Positions 6,689-13,060 of a DNA stretch of 14,546 nucleotides are shown one piece after another. The stretch's first letter is position 1. Each line of letters starts with the position of its first letter. The notes under the pieces are model-generated. The model saw nothing but the letters and a program-made list of their open reading frames with translations, was not told where the DNA came from and did not search any database. The translations under genes were made by a program, and so were the position numbers. Source of the DNA: Actinomycetes bacterium (lineage in GTDB: Bacteria; Actinomycetota; Acidimicrobiia; Acidimicrobiales; Palsa-688); NCBI GenBank assembly GCA_021827225.1, contig JAKAXG010000033.1, positions 1-14,546 of the forward strand, in the 5' to 3' direction.

Positions 6689-8221
6689 TCACACCGGCGC
6701 CTCCAGCTGCGGCCTCGGGATGCGGGGCGGCGGCTGGCTGTCCCACAGGTCGGCCAGCAGGTCGTCGCGGACCTGCCGGCGGGCCGGGTCGGACCACAGG
6801 TTGACCCGCTGGAGCGGGTCGTCGCGCAGGTCGTACAGCTCACCCTCGGTGCCGTCGTGGACGGTGCCGGGAAGGTAGGCGGTGCACACCCACCGGTCCC
6901 GGGTCACGGTCCGCAGGTGCACGCCCACGCCGAACAGCTCACTGTCCCACTCGGTGAGCACCCGCTCGGGACCCTGGTCGCCGGGTCGGGGGAGGGGTGG
7001 GGCCTGCATCCACTCCGGCGGGGTGAGGCCGGCGATCCGGCACATGGTCGGCGCCAGGCTGATCAGGCCCACCGGGGATGTCACCAACCCCGCCGGTGTG
7101 GCGCTGGACGGCGCCGGCCGCCAAATCAGCGGCAGGCGCATCAGGCCGTCCACGTGGTAGGGGCCTTTGAACAGCAGGCCGAAGTCGCCCTGCAGCTCAC
7201 CGTGGTCGGTGGTGAAGATCACGTCCACGTCGTCCTGCCAGCCCCGGGCGGCGATGGCGGCCAGCACCCGGCCCAGTGCCTCGTCTATGAGCTCGCACTC
7301 CACCGCGTTGCGGGCGTTGACCTCCCTGACCTGGTCGGCGGTCAGGGTGGCGGGCACCCAGCGGGCGGGCGCCTCGAAGTTGGAGACGAGCGAACCGTCG
7401 TACCACAGCCTCCAGTGCCGGGGTTTGGCGTCGAGGAGGGCTTCGCGCTCGGACGGCGACTCCGGGTAGCCGGCCGGCAGCGGCACGTCCCGCCAGTCGA
7501 TGCGTCCCATCTCCGACTGGGGCGGGTCCCACGGGTGGTGGGGATCGGGGAAGCTCATCCAGCAGAACCAGTCATCGTCACCGTCGAGCGAGTCCAGCCA
7601 GGCGATGGTGCGGTCGGCCACCCAGTCGGTGTGGTACCACTCCCTGGGCACCGGGTTGACGTGGACCTGGGGGGCGCCCGTGTCCCCGCCGCCGGCGGCG
7701 TTGACCTGCAGCTCGGCGTCGACGGTGGGATAGAACATGGCCACCGCCTCGGGATGCTCGGCGCGCAGCCAGCGGGCGTAGTGCAGCTGCCCCTGGGCGC
7801 CGTGGGTGGCCAGCTCCATGTGCTCGAACCCCCGGTGGGTGCCTCCGGGGGGCGTGGTGCCGCGGGAGCTCAGGGCGTTGTCCGGGAAGCGCACGAACGG
7901 GTCGAAGAACGGCTCGAAGTGGGACTTGCCGACCAGCGCCGTGCGGTACCCGGCGCCGTGCAGCACCTCGGCTACCGATGGGGCGTCGGCGGGCAGGGGC
8001 ACCCCGTTCATCCACACCCCGTGGGTGGCGGGGTGCTGGCCGGTGAGGATGGTGGACCGCGACGGCATGCACACCACCGACTGGGGCACCGCCCGCTCGT
8101 AGCGGATGCCCTGCCCGGCCAGCCGGTCGGCCACCGGTGTCCGGGCCAGGCTCCCGCCGTTGCAGCCGAGGGTGTCGTAGCGCTGCTGGTCGGTGGTGAC
8201 GAGCAGGATCTTGCGGCCCAT
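6689..8221 (-). CDS. Type I (formylglycine-dependent) sulfatase
   Basis: A 510-residue cytoplasmic-looking sulfatase (no signal peptide: it starts MGRKILLVTTDQQRYDTLG). Cys51 in VVCMPSRSTILTG matches C-x-P-S-R, the site converted to formylglycine, the catalytic nucleophile. Metal and sulfate ligands are recognisable: Asp11/Gln12, GKSH (Lys99, His101), DPHH (Asp226, His228/229), TTDHGE (Asp339, His340) and Lys352. The second metal-binding position is Gln instead of the more common Asp, a known variant (TDQQR). Such enzymes hydrolyse sulfate monoesters; the NxW...DPHHPWDPP layout is shared with arylsulfatase and choline-sulfatase-like groups and does not fix the substrate. ATG 8221 overlaps the TGA of the SRPBCC gene by one base (TGATG), implying translational coupling. 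It is the last gene of the tetR operon. No formylglycine-generating enzyme lies in the window. Confidence 0.93.
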   Translation of the reverse strand: MGRKILLVTTDQQRYDTLGCNGGSLARTPVADRLAGQGIRYERAVPQSVVCMPSRSTILTGQHPATHGVWMNGVPLPADAPSVAEVLHGAGYRTALVGKSHFEPFFDPFVRFPDNALSSRGTTPPGGTHRGFEHMELATHGAQGQLHYARWLRAEHPEAVAMFYPTVDAELQVNAAGGGDTGAPQVHVNPVPREWYHTDWVADRTIAWLDSLDGDDDWFCWMSFPDPHHPWDPPQSEMGRIDWRDVPLPAGYPESPSEREALLDAKPRHWRLWYDGSLVSNFEAPARWVPATLTADQVREVNARNAVECELIDEALGRVLAAIAARGWQDDVDVIFTTDHGELQGDFGLLFKGPYHVDGLMRLPLIWRPAPSSATPAGLVTSPVGLISLAPTMCRIAGLTPPEWMQAPPLPRPGDQGPERVLTEWDSELFGVGVHLRTVTRDRWVCTAYLPGTVHDGTEGELYDLRDDPLQRVNLWSDPARRQVRDDLLADLWDSQPPPRIPRPQLEAPV

Positions 8222-8616
8222 CAGGCGGCTCCTTCCAGGAGGGTGCGCAGGTGTTCGAGGGCGGCGCCGGCGGCGCCGGCGATCACGAGGGCCATGGTCG
8301 CCGGGTCGGCGTCGGCGGCGTAGGAGACCAGGCTGGTGCCGTCCCCGAGGTCGAACACGTCGATCGTCGAGAGGTGCTCGCGGATGACGGGCGTCTCGAT
8401 GCGGTACTGGAACCGCCGCTGCAGGGCGTCGTTGGTGACGATCACCTCCGGCATGGGCAGGCCGGCGCCGGTCACGACGGTACGCCGGTTGCCCTCGACG
8501 GTGGCGGAGTCGATGCCGGGGAACCACTCGGCGATGCGGCTGGGATCGCCGACCAGCGCCCAGACCTGGTCGGCCGGGCGGGCGATGCGGACCTGGCGGC
8601 GGACGCTGGCGCGCAC
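8221..8616 (-). CDS. SRPBCC (START/polyketide-cyclase-like) small ligand-binding protein
   Basis: A 131-residue protein with the SRPBCC pattern: an N-terminal strand VRRQVRIARPADQVWALVGDPSRIAEWFPGI, with the typical P..VW..v.D...i..W.Pg signature, then strands with GTSLVSYAADAD and a long C-terminal helix (TMALVIAGAAGAALEHLRTLL). The fold makes a deep hydrophobic cavity for lipids, polyketides, steroids or aromatic compounds. No specific catalytic motif is visible. Start GTG 8616, 6 bp after the MFS stop; it is coupled by TGATG to the sulfatase. In this setting it may bind or shuttle the hydrophobic part of the sulfatase substrate or product (inference). Confidence 0.82.
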   Translation of the reverse strand: MRASVRRQVRIARPADQVWALVGDPSRIAEWFPGIDSATVEGNRRTVVTGAGLPMPEVIVTNDALQRRFQYRIETPVIREHLSTIDVFDLGDGTSLVSYAADADPATMALVIAGAAGAALEHLRTLLEGAA

Positions 8617-8622
8617 GGCCGC

Positions 8623-10395
8623 TCAGCCCGCCACCCGGGGCACCGGCGCCCCGCCCGTCGCGCCACCGGCCCCGGCCACCTGCGCGGCGGCCAGCGACAG
8701 CCGGGCCAGTTCGGCGTCGATCAGCCGCTCGTGCTCCTCGATGTCGCGCAGGGCGGCGGAGCGCCGCCAGCGTCCGCGGAGCAGCAGCACGGTGGGCAGG
8801 AACACGAACTGGCCGGCGGCGCACACCCACCACCAGGTCCGCCACTGGCGCGGCGCCCGGGCCTTGGCGGCCAGCACGGCGGAGGCGTGCCGGCTGAGAT
8901 ACGCCCGGTCGGCGGCGGGCATGGACCGCAGGCCCAGCAGCAGCTTGACCGCCGGTGCCGGGCCGACGTGGCGGGCAGCTTCTATCTCCGACAGGGCCCG
9001 GGCTACGGCGGCCCGGTCGGAGGCGTTCGCCCGCAGCGCCGCCAGGGCCGCCGGGTCCACCGCTTTGAGGGTGGCCACCTGGGCGGGGTAGGCGGTCTGG
9101 ATGGCGAGCAGCTCGGGGCCGTACTCGGTGACCGGGGTGACGGAGTTGACCACTACTGGCAGCACCAGGAACGACAGGGCCACGACGCAGCGCAGCACCC
9201 AGCCCCACACGGCCAGCCCGGTGGCCACCAGCGCCGGGTTGCGGGCCTCGACGGTCTCGCTGAAGGCGGCCATCCAGGGGGCGTAGGCGGCGCCCCGGCT
9301 GAACGACAGGATCGAGATGATGACCACGAAGGTCCCGTAGGAGGTGGCCGGGTCCGTGGCCCGGCTGGCGAACACCAGGGTCATGACCACCCCCACCGCC
9401 CCGGCGGCGACCATGATCGGCTTGCGGACGGCCAGCCGGTCCGAGAGGGTGCCGGCGATGACCACCGCCACCGCGTCGGCGGCCCAGAACCAGTTGCCGA
9501 GGCTGTTGGCCCGGGCCTGGCTGTAGCCGAAGACCGAGGTGAAGTAGATGACGAAGAAGCCCACGGCGGCGTAGTAGAGGAGCAGGAACACGCTCACGCC
9601 GAACGCCGGCACCAGCACGTCGGCTCTGGCCATCTGCCGCCAGGGATGCTCGAGGGCGCGCGACACGTCGATCCCCCGGGCGCGGGCCTCGACCAAGACC
9701 CGTTCCCGCATGGACACCAAACGCTGGTCCCGCAGCTCCGGTGACAGTTCCCGCAGGCCGAGCAAGGCGATCACGAACACCACCAGGCCGGTGACGCCGG
9801 CGATGTGGAACTGGTCCTGCCAGGCGCGGAGGTGGTCGAGGGTGTTCGACGCCACCTCCGACACGACCAGGCTGCCGATCACCGGTCCCAGCGTCCACAG
9901 GCCCATGGCCGTGCCCCTCCGCAGCTGGGGGGAGAAGTCGCGGATCAGCGCCGGCGTGGCCACCAGCACCACCCCCTCGACCAGGGCCACGACCGACACC
10001 AGGACGGAGTAGACCACCGGCCCCGGCGCCGCCGGGATGGCGAACCCGGTGATCAGCGACGCCACCAGCAGTCCGGCCACCACCAGGTTGGCCCGGCCCC
10101 AGCGGTCGGCGAAACCGGCGAGGAGCGACGCCACCGCACCCACCGCGTTGGAGATCACCACCACGGTGAGGTAGTAGCGGAAAGAGATCTGGAAATGGGC
10201 CAGCACGGACGGCGACACCGCCCCCTGCACGTACTGCTCGTAGTAGAGGACGATCGAGGACAGGACCACGACCGCCAGCAGCAGGTAGCGGGCCGGCCCG
10301 GACGGGTACCCGACCAGCTTGCGGTTGAGCGACCACAGGCGCGGACCGTCCGGCCCGGGTGGCGCGGAGCTCAGATTCAGGCGGCGCTGAAGCAA
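8623..10395 (-). CDS. MFS transporter with a ~100-residue insert before the last membrane segment
   Basis: A 590-residue major facilitator protein. The first half has motif A-like GFADRWGRANLVV between helices 2 and 3, and LSDRLAVRKPIMV repeats it in the second half. About residues 417-516 form a hydrophilic, Ala-rich, probably helical insert (from NSVTPVTEYGPELL to AKARAPR) between the penultimate and last membrane segments, and the cytoplasmic tail (IEEHERLIDAELARLSLAAAQ) looks coiled. Family members are normally 400-450 residues. TTG 10395 is chosen because GGGAGGGG lies just upstream (10403-10410); TTG 10419 is an alternative with no such signal, and no ATG exists near the N-terminus. It sits 54 bp after the metallo-hydrolase gene and 6 bp before the SRPBCC gene. 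It probably moves the operon's substrate or product; direction unknown. Confidence 0.88.
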   Translation of the reverse strand: MLQRRLNLSSAPPGPDGPRLWSLNRKLVGYPSGPARYLLLAVVVLSSIVLYYEQYVQGAVSPSVLAHFQISFRYYLTVVVISNAVGAVASLLAGFADRWGRANLVVAGLLVASLITGFAIPAAPGPVVYSVLVSVVALVEGVVLVATPALIRDFSPQLRRGTAMGLWTLGPVIGSLVVSEVASNTLDHLRAWQDQFHIAGVTGLVVFVIALLGLRELSPELRDQRLVSMRERVLVEARARGIDVSRALEHPWRQMARADVLVPAFGVSVFLLLYYAAVGFFVIYFTSVFGYSQARANSLGNWFWAADAVAVVIAGTLSDRLAVRKPIMVAAGAVGVVMTLVFASRATDPATSYGTFVVIISILSFSRGAAYAPWMAAFSETVEARNPALVATGLAVWGWVLRCVVALSFLVLPVVVNSVTPVTEYGPELLAIQTAYPAQVATLKAVDPAALAALRANASDRAAVARALSEIEAARHVGPAPAVKLLLGLRSMPAADRAYLSRHASAVLAAKARAPRQWRTWWWVCAAGQFVFLPTVLLLRGRWRRSAALRDIEEHERLIDAELARLSLAAAQVAGAGGATGGAPVPRVAG

Positions 10396-10401
10396 GGAAA
10401 A

Positions 10402-10410
10402 TCCCCTCCC
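10402..10410 (-). promoter_or_regulatory. Ribosome binding site deciding the MFS start
   Basis: GGGAGGGGA on the minus strand, 6 nt before TTG 10395. It supports this start over TTG 10419, since a start at 10419 would place the purine run inside the coding region. Confidence 0.5.
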
Positions 10411-10449
10411 TTTTTCCAATGACTCCGAATGCGGCGGCGGTAGAGACTG

Positions 10450-11742
10450 CTATCCGGGGCCGGCCAGGTCGCGGCGCATCCGGCGGCTGGCCTCGGCGGC
10501 GTGGGTCAGGATGTTGCGGGCCATCGACGACTCCTGCCCGCCGGCCCGGCGGGAGTAGACATCGGCCCGCACCCGGTGGGCCTCCTCGGAGGCCGGCTCG
10601 GCCAGGACGGCGAACTCGGCCAGGTGGCAGGCCAGGCGCAGGTCGCCGGCGTCGGCCAGCTCCGCCGCCCGGGCCAGGACCGTCCCCACCCCACCGGCCA
10701 GCTCCACCCACGCCCGGGCCTGCTCGGAGCGGGGGGCGGGCAGCAGGTTGTCCGGCTCACCGTCGTACCAGCCGCCGTAGCGCCGCCAGATGTTGCGGAC
10801 CAGGAACTGCGGGTGGTCGTAGACCGGCCGCAGGTACGGCTTGTCCCGCAGGCGGGCGGGGACCTCCACCTCGTGGATCACCCGGTCGAGGGTGGCGCCG
10901 GTGTTCATGAGCGCCAGCGTCTGGGTCTCTATCGAGTCGAGCAGGTCGGCGGTGTCGGTGAGGGCGGTGGCGATGCGCTCGGCGCCGAACACCGGCAGAC
11001 CGTGCCCGGAGACCATGATCTCGGCTCCCAGGGCGGCCATCTGGCGCAGCGCCAGCGCCCAGTCGCTCACGTAGCGCTGCACCTTCTGGGGGTTGCCGGC
11101 GTTGGGCACGGCGTAGATGAAGAGGTCCCCGGGATGGAGGATCCGCGCCTCGGGCACCCAGGTCCAGGTGGCGTCGTCGGTCTCGCCGCGGGCGTGGTGC
11201 AGCTCGAAGGTGAGGCCGCCCTGGCGGAAGGTCAGGCGGTCGTCGTAGGTGACGTCGGGGAAGCGGTAGTCCACCGGCCACCGGAAGTCGCCGACCGGCA
11301 GGCCGAACTGGCGTTGGTTGATGGCGGTGTTCCAGCCGGCGGTCCGCTGGTAGCGGCGCAGGTGGTCGGGCACGGCCGAGTGGCCGTAGACCGTCGGGCC
11401 GGGCCACCCCCGCTCCCGGGCCTCGGCCTCGAAGCGTGCGGTGCCGAAGATGTGGTCCACGTGGTGGTGCGAGAACACCGCCGCGTTCAGGCGGGAGTCG
11501 GGGCGCCAGGCTCTCACGCTGTCGTACACCACATCCTGATCGAAGAACCCGCCGGTGTCGAGCATCACCAGACCGTCGCCGGTGTCGACGGCGGTCACGC
11601 TCGCCACACTCTTCAGGCAGAGGACCCCGTCGGCGATCTCCTCGGCCGCCCGGCCGCCGATGGGCCGCACCGGGTGCTCCTCGAAGACCAGGTCGCCGTC
11701 CCCGTTCCAGTGCCTCTCGGCCATTTCCCTGATGGTGCCCAT
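10450..11742 (-). CDS. Metallo-beta-lactamase-fold hydrolase, alkylsulfatase-like, lacking the SCP2-like domain
   Basis: A 430-residue protein. The zinc motif HxHxDH is at 92-97 (SHHHVDHIFG); further ligands fit HARGETDD (His183, Glu187), HPGD (Asp206) and SGHG (His247). From about residue 325 it carries YGGWYDGEPDNLLP followed by an all-helical region (AWVELAGGVGTVLARAAELA...), which matches the dimerisation domain of type III alkylsulfatases such as SdsA1 and BDS1. Those enzymes hydrolyse primary alkyl sulfates with two zinc ions, are usually above 600 residues and end in a sterol-carrier-like substrate domain that is absent here. There is no signal peptide, so it should act in the cytoplasm. 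ATG 11742 has GAGGAG just upstream. It follows tetR by 33 bp. Sulfatase action is likely but another ester substrate is possible. Confidence 0.87.
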   Translation of the reverse strand: MGTIREMAERHWNGDGDLVFEEHPVRPIGGRAAEEIADGVLCLKSVASVTAVDTGDGLVMLDTGGFFDQDVVYDSVRAWRPDSRLNAAVFSHHHVDHIFGTARFEAEARERGWPGPTVYGHSAVPDHLRRYQRTAGWNTAINQRQFGLPVGDFRWPVDYRFPDVTYDDRLTFRQGGLTFELHHARGETDDATWTWVPEARILHPGDLFIYAVPNAGNPQKVQRYVSDWALALRQMAALGAEIMVSGHGLPVFGAERIATALTDTADLLDSIETQTLALMNTGATLDRVIHEVEVPARLRDKPYLRPVYDHPQFLVRNIWRRYGGWYDGEPDNLLPAPRSEQARAWVELAGGVGTVLARAAELADAGDLRLACHLAEFAVLAEPASEEAHRVRADVYSRRAGGQESSMARNILTHAAEASRRMRRDLAGPG

Positions 11743-11775
11743 GGTCTCTCCTCAGATGTCGTCTGTTCCGGCCGG

Positions 11776-12432
11776 TCAGGCCTCGGCCGCGGCGGCGGGG
11801 GAACCGGCCCCCGAAGCCGGTACCGCCCACGTCGCCGGGGCGGTCAGCATGGCGCAGCACATGTCGAGCAGGTCGGCGACGTACCGGGAGGCGGCGGCGT
11901 CCCCCAGCCGCCCGGCGTTGCGGGCCTCCTCGGCGCTGGCCAGCGCCACCAGCATGAACTCCACCGTCCGGTCCACCCGGTGGGTGCGCACCTCCGGCGG
12001 GACGCTCTCCAGCCGGGAGATGAGCTCAGCTCGCACGGCCCGGAAGCTGCTCGCCGCGAACGACGCCCGGACCAGGTCCCGTACGGTCGGGTCGAACGAC
12101 CCCTGCAGCAGGAACCGGGCCCAGTAGCTGCCGGTCCCGCCGATGGCGACGTCCGCCAGCGGGCAGACCAGGGCCCCGACCAGCTGCCGCAGTTCCGGCT
12201 CGTCGCCGAGCCTCTCGAGGATCTTCAGCCGGCGCGAGTTGATGGGGCCCATGCGGGAGTCCATGACCGCCTCGATGAGGCCCTGCCGGGACCCGAAGTA
12301 GTACTGCACCACCGATTTGTTGCGTTGCCCCGACTCGACCTGCACGTCGCGGAGGGTCATGGCCGCCACCCCGCGGGTGGCGGAGAGCCTCTCGGCGATG
12401 TCGATCAACTGATCGCGGACCCTCTCGACCAC
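11776..12432 (-). CDS. TetR family transcriptional repressor
   Basis: A 218-residue TetR regulator. The N-terminal helix-turn-helix covers about residues 10-55: IAERLSATRGVAAMTLRDV, then the recognition region QRNKSVVQYYFGSRQGLIEAV with the usual YYFgs...L motif. The rest is an all-helical ligand and dimer domain with CPLADVAIGGTGSYWARFL, ending in an Ala/Pro-rich tail. The inducer cannot be read from sequence; by context it would be a sulfate ester or its product. Start GTG 12432: a promoter with -10 at 12440-12445 puts the transcript start within a base or two of this GTG and no Shine-Dalgarno exists, so translation is probably leaderless. It is the first gene of the operon continuing through the metallo-hydrolase, MFS, SRPBCC and sulfatase genes and likely represses itself. 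Confidence 0.9.
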   Translation of the reverse strand: MVERVRDQLIDIAERLSATRGVAAMTLRDVQVESGQRNKSVVQYYFGSRQGLIEAVMDSRMGPINSRRLKILERLGDEPELRQLVGALVCPLADVAIGGTGSYWARFLLQGSFDPTVRDLVRASFAASSFRAVRAELISRLESVPPEVRTHRVDRTVEFMLVALASAEEARNAGRLGDAAASRYVADLLDMCCAMLTAPATWAVPASGAGSPAAAAEA

Positions 12433-12439
12433 GGAAAGA

Positions 12440-12468
12440 ACTTTAAGGCGGAGGCCTTAAGTTGTCAA
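12440..12468 (-). promoter_or_regulatory. Promoter of the tetR-sulfatase operon with embedded palindrome
   Basis: On the minus strand TTGACA (12463-12468), a 17-bp spacer, then TAAAGT (12440-12445). The spacer and -10 overlap a perfect 7-4-7 palindrome TTAAGGC-n4-GCCTTAA at 12443-12460, the size and symmetry expected of a TetR operator. Occupancy would block RNA polymerase. A second TTGAC (12476-12480) lies just upstream. Confidence 0.65.
12443..12460. promoter_or_regulatory. Palindromic operator, probable TetR binding site
   Basis: TTAAGGC (12443-12449) and GCCTTAA (12454-12460) are perfect inverted arms around a 4-bp centre. The site lies 11-28 bp before the tetR GTG and between the -35 and -10 elements. 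No other copy was noticed in the window, which fits local autoregulation of this operon. Confidence 0.6.
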
Positions 12469-12489
12469 CGCTTGCGTCAAACGACCACC

Positions 12490-12533
12490 GGTCAAACGGT
12501 CAATCGGTCAATCGGTCAATCGGTCAATCGGTC
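12490..12533. repeat. Tandem 8-bp repeat (GGTCAATC), five units plus a partial unit
   Basis: Units start at 12490 (variant GGTCAAAC), 12498, 12506, 12514 and 12522, with GGTC of a sixth at 12530. The repeat includes the last codons and the TGA (12524-12526) of the phosphoribosyltransferase gene and ends about 20 bp before the tetR promoter. On the minus strand the period of 8 places TGA in every frame; the plus strand of the repeat has no stop. Confidence 0.9.
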
Positions 12534-13033
12534 GTCACGGGCGGGTCCGCCGACCAGGGGAAGGAGATCCAGCGGTCCGTGTGCTCCCAGAAGTAGTCCG
12601 GATCCACCACCGAGCGGGGCTTTCTGTAGAGCACGGCGCTGCGCAGCTCGGCGACGTGGGGCCGGACGAGGTCGGCTACGAGGGCCAGCGTCTCGCCGGA
12701 GTCGGCCACGTCGTCGGCCAGCAACACCTTCAGGCCGGCCAGGTCGACCAGCGGGGGAGTGGGGGGCAGCACCACCGGCACCTCCATCCGCTCGCCGACC
12801 CCGGTGTAGAACTCGACGTTGATCGCCGCGCAGTTCTTCACCCCCAGGGCGTAGGCCAGCGTGCCCCCGACCGGGAGGCCGCCCCGGGCGATGGAGAGCA
12901 CCAGGTCCGGGCGGAATCCGCTCTCGGCGATGGCACGGGCGAGAAGGCGGCTGGCCGTACCGAAGTCGGCCCAGGACAGCTCCTCCAGCTGGGGTTCGGG
13001 CTGAGGGTTGGACACCGGTCGATCTTGCCGCAA
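12524..13033 (-). CDS. Phosphoribosyltransferase (type I PRTase, xanthine/hypoxanthine-guanine PRT-like)
   Basis: A 169-residue type I phosphoribosyltransferase. The PRPP-binding signature VLLADDVADSGETL is at about 103-116, preceded by LVLSIARGGLPVGGTLAYALG (about 44-64), which holds the PPi-binding loop. The PDYFWEHTDRWISFPW end is typical of the xanthine-guanine-type actinobacterial proteins. These transfer phosphoribose from PRPP to a purine base, usually in salvage; the base is not certain. TTG 13033 is proposed because GGAGGGG (13039-13045) precedes it by 5 nt; GTG 13051 and GTG 13015 are alternatives with poorer signals. The stop lies within a tandem octamer repeat. It follows the phospholipase gene on the same strand by about 27 bp and may be cotranscribed with it. 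Confidence 0.88.
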   Translation of the reverse strand: MRQDRPVSNPQPEPQLEELSWADFGTASRLLARAIAESGFRPDLVLSIARGGLPVGGTLAYALGVKNCAAINVEFYTGVGERMEVPVVLPPTPPLVDLAGLKVLLADDVADSGETLALVADLVRPHVAELRSAVLYRKPRSVVDPDYFWEHTDRWISFPWSADPPVTTD

Positions 13034-13060
13034 CCGGACCCCTCCGGACACATCCGGCGA

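Noticed and set aside
6191..8323. A 710-codon plus-strand open frame over the SDR end and the sulfatase gene
   Set aside because: Its product is rich in Arg, Gly, His and Pro with no domain, it overlies two well-supported genes, and long antisense frames are expected at this GC content.
8222..10711. Upstream continuation of the sulfatase frame, giving one 1340-codon open frame
   Set aside because: The extension is in a non-coding frame through the SRPBCC and MFS genes. The sulfatase fold begins at MGRKILLVTTDQQR, and the TGATG coupling gives a natural start at 8221.
12490..12533. CRISPR array or integration-site repeat
   Set aside because: The units are 8 bp with no spacers, there are no cas genes, and no integrase or tRNA is near.
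10501..12822. A 773-codon plus-strand open frame over the metallo-hydrolase and TetR genes
   Set aside because: Antisense shadow of genes with clear motifs; low-complexity composition and no family resemblance.
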